Assembly: GCA_900110395.1 (NCBI GenBank)
Contig: FODP01000004.1
Span: 402,951-466,950 of the forward strand
Length of the DNA stretch: 64,000 nucleotides
Reading direction: 5' to 3'
From: Rhodospirillales bacterium URHD0017
GTDB lineage: Bacteria; Pseudomonadota; Alphaproteobacteria; Reyranellales; Reyranellaceae
Positions 45,761 through 54,086 of this stretch are shown one piece after another. The first letter of the stretch is position 1. Each line of letters begins with the position of its first letter. The notes under the pieces are model-generated. The model ran no database searches. It worked only from the letters and a program-made list of their open reading frames with translations, and was not told the origin of the DNA. The position numbers and the translations under genes were made by a program.

Positions 45761-48027
45761 TGGCCGGCCGACCGGACGACCAGCAGATGCCGCGCCCCGA
45801 GGGCAAGGGCGGTGTGTTCCCCTGCACGCTGATGCAGGAGCGGCTGTGGGCGCAGGCCCGCTCCGGGCGTCCCTATGGCCTGAACGTCGCCATGCGCTGG
45901 CTGGTGAGTGGACGGCTGACACAGGACGTCGCCCAACGGGCGCTGCAGGCCCTGGTCGATCGCCACGAGATCCTGCGCACCTGTCTGCGCGAGGTCGACG
46001 GCGTCCCCAAGCAGGTGATCCTGCCCGCCTGCCCGATCAAACTGCGCAGCATCGACCTCACGGCGCTCGATGCCGGTGCCGCCTTGGCGCGCGCCGAGGA
46101 GATCGCCCGCGAGGAAGCGGGTGGGCTGATGGACCTCGGCGAGGCGCCGCTGTTTCGCGCCGGCCTGCTGCGTCTCGGACCCGAGCGCAGCATCCTGCTG
46201 CTGACCTTCCATGCGACCGTGGCCGACGGCTGGTCGATCGGCCTGCTGATCTCGGAGTTTCAGGCAGCTGTGAGGGCACTCGAGGCCGGCTCCCCTGCCG
46301 ATACGAGCGAGCCCGAACTGCAGGTCGCGGACTTTGCGCTGTGGGAACGTGAGCTGGTGGCGAGCGGCGCGCTCGAAGAGCAGCATCAGTACTGGCAGCG
46401 CAAGCTCAGGGGCCTCACCGGTACGACCGTGCCCGGCGACCATGAACCGGCCGAGCGCCGCGGCAGCCGCGGCGAGGTCGTCTCGACCTTGTTGCCGTCG
46501 GGCCTCAGCGCCGCCATCGACGGCTTCGCCAGTCGGCACGGCTTCACGCTGTACGGCCTCGCCGTCTCCGCTTTGGCGTTGCTGCTGCATCGCGTGACCG
46601 GCGCGGCGAAGATCGTCGTCGGCTCGCAGGTCGCCCACCGCGAGGAGCCGGTCGCCGAGACACTGGCGGGACCCACGGTCAACTCGATCACGCTCTGCCT
46701 GCCGGTCGACGATCACGCCGCCCTGCTCACCTTGGCGCGCATGACGGCTGATGAAGTGCAGGAGGCGCTGCACTACCAGGAACTGCCCTTCGAGGTCGCA
46801 GTCCCCGCCGGCACGGCCACGCGGCTGCACGCCGTCAACGTGATCGTCCAACGCTCGTACTCCAGCATGCTGAATGCCGAGCCTGCCGACGGCAAGATCG
46901 GGCTGCGGCCCCTGCCGTCCTTCTCTGCAGGCGCGCAGTGGGACCTCAACTTCTTCCTGGTCTGGCGCGACGAAGGCTGGCGCATGTCGTGCGATGCCGA
47001 CATCGACCTCTACGACGAAGCGACCGTGAAGCAACTGCTGGACGGCTGGCGGACGTGCCTCGAGGCCCTGGTGACCTCGCCCGACCAGCGGCTGGCCGAC
47101 TGCCCGGCGATCGCCGGCATTTCTAGGCGCGCGAAAACCAGGCCGGCCGAGGCGCCATCGAGCCAGGCGAGCGCACCCGTCGGACATCGCGAGCCCATCG
47201 CCCTGCATGATCCCGCGCAACAGGTCGTGCGCTTCCACGAGAACGGCAGCCGGACGCCGATGATCGCGATGAACAATCGCTCGGTGTACTACCAGCTGGC
47301 GCAGGCGATGGGCGCCGATCGTCCCTTCATCGACATCCAGACCTATCACCCCGACGGCCCGATCGATCTCTCGGGCTACAGCTTCGAGGAATTCGCGACC
47401 TACGCCGTTCGCCTCATCCGCTGGGCGCAGCCCAACGGGCCCTATCTTCTCGGCGGCCATTGCGTCTATGGCGCGCTCGCCTTCGAGGCGGCGCGGCAGC
47501 TCCAGCGCATGGGCGAGGAGATCGAGCTCGTCTGCCTGTTCGACACCTGGGCGCCCGGCTACCGCGAAGCCATGTCGCGCAAGAACCAGGAGCGCCGCCA
47601 GCGCCAGCTTCGGATGCGCTACCGGCTCAACCGGATCGAGAAGTACCGCAAGGGCGAGATCGGCCTGAAAGATCTCGTCTGGCGGCCGATCGCCCACCGC
47701 CTCGGCTTCCCGCTGGCGGAGGACGCCGAGCCTACCGAAGCGAACCTGTTCACCGGTCGCTGGTTCGACGACCACATCCGCGCGGCGGCGGCGCGTCATC
47801 GGCCGGCGCCGGCCAACATCGATGCCGTGCTCTTCCGCAGCGCCGAGCCTCTGCGCGGTGCCTTGTTCGAAGAGCGCATGGGCTGGGGATCGATCGTGGC
47901 CGGCAAGCTCTACCAGGCCAACGTCGACAGCGCCCATCTCGACATGTTCCAGGAGAAGCCGGCCGCGGCCATCGCCTCGTTCCTCGGCCCGCTGCTGGCC
48001 GGGATCGAAGGCCGCCGCAACGGATGA
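45757..48027 (+). CDS. NRPS condensation-like domain (degenerate) plus Cys-type thioesterase
   Basis: A 756-residue protein. Residues about 20-460 form a condensation domain, but the core motif reads HATVADGW (152-159) instead of HHxxxDGW; Ala153 replaces the catalytic histidine. A linker rich in Ala/Ser/Pro follows (about 465-490), then a thioesterase domain at about 500-750. Its nucleophile elbow is GGHCVYGAL, with Cys569 where serine is usual, an aspartate in CLFDTWAPG, and a histidine in SAHLDMF. No thiolation domain is present, so it must accept the chain from the T domain of the previous protein. It is coupled to that gene and to the next by ATGA overlaps. It presumably releases or cyclises the product. 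Confidence 0.87.
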   Translation: MMAGRPDDQQMPRPEGKGGVFPCTLMQERLWAQARSGRPYGLNVAMRWLVSGRLTQDVAQRALQALVDRHEILRTCLREVDGVPKQVILPACPIKLRSIDLTALDAGAALARAEEIAREEAGGLMDLGEAPLFRAGLLRLGPERSILLLTFHATVADGWSIGLLISEFQAAVRALEAGSPADTSEPELQVADFALWERELVASGALEEQHQYWQRKLRGLTGTTVPGDHEPAERRGSRGEVVSTLLPSGLSAAIDGFASRHGFTLYGLAVSALALLLHRVTGAAKIVVGSQVAHREEPVAETLAGPTVNSITLCLPVDDHAALLTLARMTADEVQEALHYQELPFEVAVPAGTATRLHAVNVIVQRSYSSMLNAEPADGKIGLRPLPSFSAGAQWDLNFFLVWRDEGWRMSCDADIDLYDEATVKQLLDGWRTCLEALVTSPDQRLADCPAIAGISRRAKTRPAEAPSSQASAPVGHREPIALHDPAQQVVRFHENGSRTPMIAMNNRSVYYQLAQAMGADRPFIDIQTYHPDGPIDLSGYSFEEFATYAVRLIRWAQPNGPYLLGGHCVYGALAFEAARQLQRMGEEIELVCLFDTWAPGYREAMSRKNQERRQRQLRMRYRLNRIEKYRKGEIGLKDLVWRPIAHRLGFPLAEDAEPTEANLFTGRWFDDHIRAAAARHRPAPANIDAVLFRSAEPLRGALFEERMGWGSIVAGKLYQANVDSAHLDMFQEKPAAAIASFLGPLLAGIEGRRNG

Positions 48028-49046
48028 CCGTCCTGCGCTTCCTCGTGCTGGCCGGGCTGGTCGCGGTCCTCGCCGTCTGGCTCGTGTTCGTGCCGCGCCG
48101 CCCGTCGCCGACGGGCCTGCAGGCCGTCGGCCGCATGGAAGTCGTGCTGCGTGACAGCGCTGGGCGAGCCCTGCCGGTCACCGTGTGGTACCCGGAAGGA
48201 ATGCGCACGCCGGCGCCTGTCATCCTCTACTCGCCAGGCTGGGGCGGCACGCGCGACCAGAGCAGCATCCAGGTCGAAAACCTGGCGAGCCACGGCTTTG
48301 TCGTCGTCGGCTGCGACGATGTCGCGAGCGACCCCGCCACCGATCCCGACCGCGGCCAGTCGATCGACCTCGGCTCCGGTGCGGCGCTGAAGGCGACGAT
48401 CGAGCGCGCCGGCCGGCACGTCGTCGCGCAGGCCAAGCGGATCAGCGATGTCCTGAGTGCCCTCGAAAGCGGGAATGCTCCTGCCCTCAATGGCCGGCTC
48501 GACCTCATGCGCGTCGGCGCCATGGGCTACTCGGTGGGTGGCACTGCGGCGATACAGGCCGGCCTGATGGACCATCGCATCCGCGCCATTCTCAACATCG
48601 ACGGCGGGTTGTTCGGGCCGCCCGCCGACCAGATCGGCCCGCAAGCCTACTTCCTGCTGTCGAGCCGCGAGGCCTTCCCCACGGAGGCCGAGCAGAACTC
48701 TCCCGATCCGACGGTGCGCAACTATGCCCATCTCAGCGCCATCGACATACCGCGCAACAGGCGGCGCATGGAGCGGGCGCTCAACTACTGGGTCGTGATC
48801 GAGCCGGCCGACCACGACGACCTGTCGGATGGACTGTTCGCCCTGCGACGCAGCACGCTGTTTCGCAGCAACTTCCAGCGTGCCGCCATGAACGAGTCGA
48901 TCGAGCGGCTGGAGGTGGCGTTTTTCCGCAGCGCACTCCTGGACGACTACAGCGCGCTAGCCGACCTTTTGGGCAAAGACAGTCAGACCGTGCGCTGGAT
49001 CAACCCGACCTCGCCGACGCCGGGAACCGCCAAGGCACACCAGTAG
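48024..49046 (+). CDS. Membrane-anchored alpha/beta hydrolase (PAF-acetylhydrolase-like) of the synthetase cluster
   Basis: A 340-residue protein with an N-terminal hydrophobic anchor (LRFLVLAGLVAVLAVWLVFV). The hydrolase domain has YPEGMRTPAPVILYSPGWGGTRDQ, the nucleophile elbow GAMGYSVGGTA (Ser170), an acid near ILNIDGGLF, and a histidine in VIEPADHDDLSD. It resembles platelet-activating-factor acetylhydrolase or dienelactone hydrolase-like enzymes. Its ATG overlaps the TGA of the thioesterase gene, so it is translationally tied to the synthetases. It could trim an acyl or peptide group from the product or give self-protection at the membrane; both are inferences. The last 64 bases overlap the convergent PPTase gene. 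Confidence 0.82.
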   Translation: MTVLRFLVLAGLVAVLAVWLVFVPRRPSPTGLQAVGRMEVVLRDSAGRALPVTVWYPEGMRTPAPVILYSPGWGGTRDQSSIQVENLASHGFVVVGCDDVASDPATDPDRGQSIDLGSGAALKATIERAGRHVVAQAKRISDVLSALESGNAPALNGRLDLMRVGAMGYSVGGTAAIQAGLMDHRIRAILNIDGGLFGPPADQIGPQAYFLLSSREAFPTEAEQNSPDPTVRNYAHLSAIDIPRNRRRMERALNYWVVIEPADHDDLSDGLFALRRSTLFRSNFQRAAMNESIERLEVAFFRSALLDDYSALADLLGKDSQTVRWINPTSPTPGTAKAHQ

Positions 49047-49660
49047 TCATCGGCCATCGCCGCGTGCAGCCACCAAGTCTGCGGCGCGCCCTCGGGCGCA
49101 ACCGCGAGCCGCGGCTTGGATGCCGCGATCGCGACCTCGAAGGAGTCGAGCGGTGTGGAAAGCCCCGTCCCCAGCGCCTTCACGACCGCTTCCTTCAGCG
49201 TCCAGACGAGAAAGAACGCGCGACGCTGCTCCGCCTCGTCGTGTGGTGCCGTGATTGTCGCCACCTCGTTGGGATGGAAGTAGCGTTTTGCCAGGTCGAC
49301 ATGCTCGATCGGCCTTTCGCGCTCGAGATCGATGCCGACCTCCACGTCGCTGATGGCGAGAACGGCCCGCTCCTCGCTGTGGCTGAGGTTGAAGTGGATC
49401 TGGTCGGCGCCGGCCAGCCGGGGCTTGCCGAACTCGCCGGTCGCGAAGGCGAGGCTCCGCGGATCGCGATCGAGGTGCCGCCCCAGCAGCATCCGCAGGC
49501 CAGCGCGCGCCGCCAGGAAGCGGCGTCGCAGCTCCTCCGAGACGAAGCGTTGCTGGCGCGCCCTCTCGTCGTCCGACAACAGCGCTTGGGCGTCGTCACC
49601 GACAAACGGCCCGCCCTGCAGCCGCCATGACCAGACGATCACCTGCCGGCGGGCGGGCAT
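48983..49660 (-). CDS. 4'-phosphopantetheinyl transferase, Sfp type
   Basis: A 225-residue enzyme that transfers phosphopantetheine from CoA to carrier-protein serines. Family motifs: FNLSHSEERAVLAIS, VGIDLERERPIEHVDLAKRYF (magnesium-binding Asp and Glu), and FFLVWTLKEAVVKALGTGLS (the W-x-x-K-E-A motif). The length is right for a full Sfp-type protein. It should activate the ACP and T domains of the adjacent synthetases. The gene converges on and overlaps the cluster's last hydrolase gene, and starts seven bases after the acyl-CoA dehydrogenase stop, so it may be transcribed with that gene. Confidence 0.9.
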   Translation of the reverse strand: MPARRQVIVWSWRLQGGPFVGDDAQALLSDDERARQQRFVSEELRRRFLAARAGLRMLLGRHLDRDPRSLAFATGEFGKPRLAGADQIHFNLSHSEERAVLAISDVEVGIDLERERPIEHVDLAKRYFHPNEVATITAPHDEAEQRRAFFLVWTLKEAVVKALGTGLSTPLDSFEVAIAASKPRLAVAPEGAPQTWWLHAAMADDYWCALAVPGVGEVGLIQRTV

Positions 49661-49666
49661 GATGCG

Positions 49667-50875
49667 CTAGAGGCCAAGGACCGCCTTGGCGATGATGTTG
49701 CGCTGGATCTCGTTCGAGCCGGCATAGATCGTCGAGGCGCGGTTGTTGAGATAAAGCGGCATGGCGGTGATGCCCCACTCCGGAGTCACCGTCGGCTGGT
49801 TGTGACCGAGCGTGCGGGCTTCGGGCTCGTGCGGCGCGGCATACCAGGCGAGCGCCTCGACGCCGAGATGGTCGAGCTTCTGCAGGGTCTCGCTGCCGCG
49901 GATCTTCATGGCCGAGGAGACCGCGCCCGGGTTCTTGCCGCGGCTGAGGTCGGACAGGACCTGCATCTCGATCATTTCCAGAGCCTGGATCTCCATCTCG
50001 GTCTCGGCCAGGCGCTCGGCGAAGGTGCGCTCCGCGATCAGACGACCCGTGCCGTCGGACGCCTCCTCGCGGGCAATGCGCCTGATGTCCTCGATGCGGG
50101 CATAGAGGTTTGGCGTGTAGGCATCGCCACCGCGCTCGAACTCCAGCAGATATTTGGCGACCGTCCAGCCGGCATTCTCCGGGCCGATGCGATTGGCGAG
50201 CGGCGTGCGCACGTTGTCGAAGAACACCTGGTTGACCTCGTGGTCGCCGGCCAGGGTGACGATCGGCTTCACCGTGAGGCCGGGCGTCTTCATCGAATCG
50301 ATCAGCACGAAGGAGATGCCGTCCTGCGGCTTGCCCTCGGTCGCGGTGCGCACCAGGCAGAACATGTGGTCGGCGACATGCGCACCGGTCGTCCAGATCT
50401 TGGTGCCGTTGATCACGTAGTCGTCGCCGTCGCGCACGGCGCGCGTCTTGAGGCTGGCGAGGTCGGAGCCCGAGCCCGGCTCGGAATAGCCCTGGCAGAA
50501 CAGTATGTCGCCCGACACGATCCTGGGCAGGTACTTGGCCTTCTGCTCGGCCGTGCCGAACTTCATGATCACCGGTCCCACCATGCGGAGGCCCATGGCG
50601 AAAATGCGCGGCGCATCGACGGCGACGCATTCGCGGGCGAAGATGTAGCGCTGGGTGGCGTTCCAGCCGGTGCCGCCATGCTCCGTGGGCCAGCTCGGCG
50701 CCGACCAGCCCTTGGTGGCCAAGACCTTGTGCCAGCGCAAGCCGGCGTCGACGTCGGCGAAGACGCCGCCGGTCTTGCGCCCGGCCTCGCGTAAGTCCTC
50801 CGTAAGGTTCTCGTCGAGAAAGCGGCGAACCTCGTCGCGGAAGGCTTCGTCCTGCGGGCTGAGGGCCAGGTCCAT
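49667..50875 (-). CDS. Acyl-CoA dehydrogenase
   Basis: A 402-residue FAD-dependent acyl-CoA dehydrogenase. Seen: N-terminal helical domain, ILFCQGYSEPGSGSDLASLKTRAV (FAD and acyl contact), VINGTKIWTTGAHVADHMFCLVRT, the middle beta domain, and STIYAGSNEIQRNIIAKAVLGL at the C-terminus (the typical FAD-contact end). GGAGGAAACGC precedes the ATG at 50875. The start of the longer frame at 50902 is not supported. It could supply a desaturated acyl-CoA to the synthetase cluster, but it may equally belong to general acyl or sterol catabolism. Confidence 0.92.
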   Translation of the reverse strand: MDLALSPQDEAFRDEVRRFLDENLTEDLREAGRKTGGVFADVDAGLRWHKVLATKGWSAPSWPTEHGGTGWNATQRYIFARECVAVDAPRIFAMGLRMVGPVIMKFGTAEQKAKYLPRIVSGDILFCQGYSEPGSGSDLASLKTRAVRDGDDYVINGTKIWTTGAHVADHMFCLVRTATEGKPQDGISFVLIDSMKTPGLTVKPIVTLAGDHEVNQVFFDNVRTPLANRIGPENAGWTVAKYLLEFERGGDAYTPNLYARIEDIRRIAREEASDGTGRLIAERTFAERLAETEMEIQALEMIEMQVLSDLSRGKNPGAVSSAMKIRGSETLQKLDHLGVEALAWYAAPHEPEARTLGHNQPTVTPEWGITAMPLYLNNRASTIYAGSNEIQRNIIAKAVLGL

Positions 50876-51009
50876 GCGTTTCCTCCGGCTATCTTTCCAC
50901 AAAGGCTACTGGCGCACGCACAACCAAGTCCAGCGCGCGGCTGGCCGGGGCTTCCGACGGGCGGTATGGTTATTGCCTGATCGTCCGCACCCGACCGCGG
51001 AGTCGCCCA

Positions 51010-51906
51010 ATGGCCAAGCTGCTGCGTCTCGTTGCACTAAGTCTGCTCTTCGCCTTCTCGGCCAGTGCTCAGGACAAGAAGGAGGTCGACCTGGCGCTGG
51101 CGCTGGCGATCGACATCTCGGGCAGTATCGATCCGGACGAGGCCAAGCTGCAACGCGAAGGCTACGTCCAGGCCTTCCGCGACCCGGTGGTCGTCAAGGC
51201 AATCCTGGGCGGTAGCCACGGCCGCATCGCCGTCGCCTACTACGAATGGTCGGATGCCTGGGTGCAGCGCCTGCTGATCGACTGGACGCTGCTCGATTCG
51301 GAAGCGGCCGTCGAGGCCTTTGCGACCCGGCTCGCCAACGCGCCGATCTCGATCGCGCGGCGCACCTCGATCAGCGGCGCCATCCGCTACGCCATCCCGC
51401 TGTTCGGCCGCAGCCCCTACGAGGCCGAGCGCAAGGTCCTGGACGTCTCGGGCGACGGCTCGAACAACGACGGCGGCCTGGTGACCGACATGCGCTACGA
51501 GGCGCTGAAGGAGCGCATCGTCATCAACGGCTTGCCGATCATGAACGACCGGCCCAACCCGTTCGGCTTCCCGAGCGAGGCCGACCTCGACAAGTACTAC
51601 CTGCACTGCGTCACCGGCGGGCCGCGCTCCTTCGTCGAGGTCGCCACGAACTTCGACGACTTCCCCCGCGCCGTGCGCAAGAAGCTCCTGCAGGAGGTAG
51701 CTGATGTCGGACCGCGTCGTGACTTCGACATCGGCCTCGGCTCCCTGCCTGACGGCACGCAACTCGCGCAAGGCAGCCGCCGGCCGGTGCGCAGCGAGGC
51801 CGACTATACGAGCTTCGTGCGGCCCGAGTACGAACTGGGCTGCGATATCGGCGAGCGGCGCAGCCGCGAGTTCTGGCAGCGCCGATTCGGAGTCACGCCG
51901 GACTGA
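51010..51906 (+). CDS. DUF1194-type exported VWA-like protein
   Basis: A 298-residue protein with a signal peptide (MAKLLRLVALSLLFAFSASA). The mature part begins DLALALAIDISGSIDPDEAKLQREGY, a von Willebrand factor A-like metal-ion site (DxSxS). It continues with RTSISGAIRYAIPLFG and VLDVSGDGSNNDGG, which supply the other metal-site residues. This pattern is that of the DUF1194 family, periplasmic proteins of unknown role found mostly in alphaproteobacteria. It is divergent from the acyl-CoA dehydrogenase, with about 130 bases between starts. Confidence 0.85.
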   Translation: MAKLLRLVALSLLFAFSASAQDKKEVDLALALAIDISGSIDPDEAKLQREGYVQAFRDPVVVKAILGGSHGRIAVAYYEWSDAWVQRLLIDWTLLDSEAAVEAFATRLANAPISIARRTSISGAIRYAIPLFGRSPYEAERKVLDVSGDGSNNDGGLVTDMRYEALKERIVINGLPIMNDRPNPFGFPSEADLDKYYLHCVTGGPRSFVEVATNFDDFPRAVRKKLLQEVADVGPRRDFDIGLGSLPDGTQLAQGSRRPVRSEADYTSFVRPEYELGCDIGERRSREFWQRRFGVTPD

Positions 51907-51998
51907 GACGCGATGATCTCTGCAGTTCGCGAGTGACCGGCCAGCAGGACGGCGCATAAACAATTTGCGGCGATACGCCGTGAAATGTTGTGCTGGAA

Positions 51999-52025
51999 TT
52001 TCGACGCGAGTAGTTTCGACACGAG
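51999..52025. repeat. Tandem 12-base direct repeat upstream of the Rieske dioxygenase
   Basis: TTTCGACGCGAG and TTTCGACACGAG occur 15 bases apart (start to start), 47 bases before the dioxygenase ATG. Just upstream is a small palindrome CGGCG-ATA-CGCCG (51968-51980). Direct repeats of this sort can be activator sites, but no regulator gene is adjacent. Confidence 0.3.
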
Positions 52026-52071
52026 CGCCGGCAGCGCGGCGCCGCGCGAGATTGCCTGGAGGGAGATCCCG

Positions 52072-53385
52072 ATGCGAGCAGATATCGGCCTGGATGTCGC
52101 CAAGGCGGTGGAGCCCGATCGCGTTCACCGCAGCGTCTATTCCGATCCGGCGATTTTCGAGCTCGAGATGGAGCATATCTTCAACAAGGTATGGACCTAC
52201 GTCGGGCACGAGAGCCAGGTGCCGGCTGTCGGCGACTACTGGACGGTGCAGATCGGCCGCCAGCCGATGATCATGGTCCGCCATTCCGACCGCTCGGTGC
52301 GCGTCCTCTACAATCGCTGCCCGCATCGCGGCACCATGCTCTACGGCGACCGCTGCGGTAACGTCGGCAAGGGCATCATCTGCTCCTATCATTCCTGGCA
52401 GTTCGACACCGACGGCAAGTGCAAGGCGATCCCGCTCGACAAGGGCTACCAAGGCACGCGCCTCACGCCGGGCGACCCCAGCTGCAACGTGAAGACGGCG
52501 GCGCGCGTCGATTCCTACCGCGGCTTCGTGTTTGCGAGCCTGGCAGCCGACGGCCCGTCGCTGGTCGAGTGGCTCGGGCCGGCCAGGATCGCCTTCGACG
52601 ACATGTGCGATCGCGCGCCGGAGGGCGAGGTCGAGGTGGTGCCCACCTGCTTCCGCGTGGTCCAGCAATCCAACTGGAAGATCTTCCTGGAGAACCAGCT
52701 CGATGCGCTGCACCCGGCGGTGACGCACGAATCGACCGGGCGCGCGGCCGGCGAGGTCGAGGCGGCGATCAAGAAGAAAGGCGGCAGCGCTCCGCTCAGC
52801 TATCACTTCCTCTCGGCCTTTGCGACGCCGATCAGCAAATGGGACCAGTTCCAGACCATCGGCTACCGCCACGGCCATTGCATCCTCACCGGCTACATGG
52901 GGCTGCGACCGCGCGACCCCGACACGCTGGCTTACGAGAAGGTGATGCAGAAGGCCTATGGCAAGCAGCGCATGGAGGAGATCCTCGGCGTCAATATCCA
53001 CCATGTGCTGCTCTATCCCGGCCTCTCGGTACAGTCGCCGCTGCAGCAGCTGCGCGCCGTGCGGCCGCTCGGCGTCGACAAGACGCTGACCGAGATCTGG
53101 CATTTCCGTCTCAAGGGCGCACCCGAGGCGATCTACCGCCGCGCGCTCGGCTACTACAACCTCGTCAACTCGCCGTCGACGCTGGTCAATGCCGACGACC
53201 TGTGGAACTTCTGGAAGTCGCACAAGGGCCTCGAATCGCAGGGCGGCGACTGGGTCAGCTTCCACCGCAACGCCGGGCAGGACCTCGAGACCGACGACGT
53301 GACGACCTCGGTCATCGGCACCTCCGAGCAGCCGATGCGCAACCAGTTCAAGGCCTGGACCCAGTACATGAGCGGGGCGAACTGA
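52072..53385 (+). CDS. Rieske aromatic ring-hydroxylating dioxygenase, alpha subunit
   Basis: A 437-residue catalytic subunit. The Rieske 2Fe-2S site is Cys83-Pro-His85 and Cys104-Ser-Tyr-His107 (NRCPHRGTML and CSYHSW). The mononuclear iron site lies in ENQLDALHPAVTHE, with bridging Asp211 and iron ligands His214 and His219. The N-terminal part (DRVHRSVYSDPAIFELEMEHIF) is like the benzoate/toluate dioxygenase group, which makes cis-diols from aromatic acids. CTGGAGGGAGATCCCG precedes the ATG at 52072. Its stop overlaps the beta-subunit start by one base (TGATG). No ferredoxin or reductase gene is nearby. Confidence 0.92.
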   Translation: MRADIGLDVAKAVEPDRVHRSVYSDPAIFELEMEHIFNKVWTYVGHESQVPAVGDYWTVQIGRQPMIMVRHSDRSVRVLYNRCPHRGTMLYGDRCGNVGKGIICSYHSWQFDTDGKCKAIPLDKGYQGTRLTPGDPSCNVKTAARVDSYRGFVFASLAADGPSLVEWLGPARIAFDDMCDRAPEGEVEVVPTCFRVVQQSNWKIFLENQLDALHPAVTHESTGRAAGEVEAAIKKKGGSAPLSYHFLSAFATPISKWDQFQTIGYRHGHCILTGYMGLRPRDPDTLAYEKVMQKAYGKQRMEEILGVNIHHVLLYPGLSVQSPLQQLRAVRPLGVDKTLTEIWHFRLKGAPEAIYRRALGYYNLVNSPSTLVNADDLWNFWKSHKGLESQGGDWVSFHRNAGQDLETDDVTTSVIGTSEQPMRNQFKAWTQYMSGAN

Positions 53386-53933
53386 TGGCGAAGAAGACCA
53401 AGCCGAAGGCCAGGAGCGTCGTCAGGAAGAGCATGGCCAGGAAGAGCAACGGTCACGATACGCTGCGTGACGTCGAGCAGCTCCTCTACCGCCAGGCCGA
53501 ATGCCTCGACGCCAAGCACTGGCAGGATTTCATCGACCTGTTCACCGAGGACGGCACTTACTGGATGCCGGCGGCACCCGAGCAGACCACCGGGGACGGC
53601 GTGCCGTCGATCTTCTGGGAAGACCGCGACCTGATGGCCGTACGACTGAAGCGGCTCACCCACCCGCGCGCCTGGTCGCAGAAGACGGCGTGGGGCACCA
53701 ATCACGTCATCGGCAACGTGACCATCGAGAAGGAGGACGCAAGAAGCGGCGATCTCGTCGTCCGCTCGCGCTTCCATATGATGGAGTTTCGCAACGACGC
53801 GACCCGTCATTTCGCCGGCTCGTACATCCATCATCTCAAGAAGACGAAGCACGGCCATCGCATCAAGCTCCAGCGTGTCGACATGGTGAACGCGCAGGGG
53901 CCTTACGAATACGTGCTGCAGGCCTGGGTTTGA
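53385..53933 (+). CDS. Aromatic ring-hydroxylating dioxygenase, beta subunit
   Basis: A 182-residue small subunit of the NTF2-like fold that stabilises the a3b3 dioxygenase. After a basic 25-residue leader (rich in Lys/Arg/Ser) come LRDVEQLLYRQAECLDAKHWQDFIDLFTEDGTYWMP, the usual first helices and strand, and FAGSYIHHLKKTKHGHRIKLQRVDMV. The ATG overlaps the alpha stop by one base, so the two are coupled. The basic leader is longer than in most beta subunits and may be dispensable. Confidence 0.9.
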   Translation: MAKKTKPKARSVVRKSMARKSNGHDTLRDVEQLLYRQAECLDAKHWQDFIDLFTEDGTYWMPAAPEQTTGDGVPSIFWEDRDLMAVRLKRLTHPRAWSQKTAWGTNHVIGNVTIEKEDARSGDLVVRSRFHMMEFRNDATRHFAGSYIHHLKKTKHGHRIKLQRVDMVNAQGPYEYVLQAWV

Positions 53934-53942
53934 GCAGTTTTT

Positions 53943-54063
53943 CGTCATCCCGACCGGAGCCGAGCGCAGCGAGGCGTAGCGGAGGGAGCTGTTTTGTTGA
54001 TGCGCGGACATGAGGAGGTCCCTCGACTGCGCCGCCCTTCGGGCGGCTCCGCTCGGGATGACG
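53943..54063. repeat. Long imperfect inverted repeat, GTCATCC family
   Basis: The 45-base arms 53943-53987 and 54019-54063 pair over their outer 20 bases with one mismatch (CGTCATCCCGACCGGAGCCG against the complement of CGGCTCCGCTCGGGATGACG) and less well inside. The right arm contains a further CCGCCC-TTC-GGGCGG hairpin. It separates the dioxygenase and binding-protein genes and shares its GTCATCC ends with the elements at 1522 and 55279. Confidence 0.7.
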
Positions 54064-54086
54064 GGAATTTGAAAGAGGAGGCCATC

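Noticed and set aside
45325-47937. An 870-residue minus-strand frame over the A-T and C-TE genes
   Set aside because: It is antisense to well-supported NRPS domains and has no recognisable motif.
51037-53265. A 742-residue minus-strand frame over the DUF1194 and Rieske genes
   Set aside because: Rieske and iron ligands are in the plus strand; the antisense product has only Arg/Ala/Val-rich sequence.
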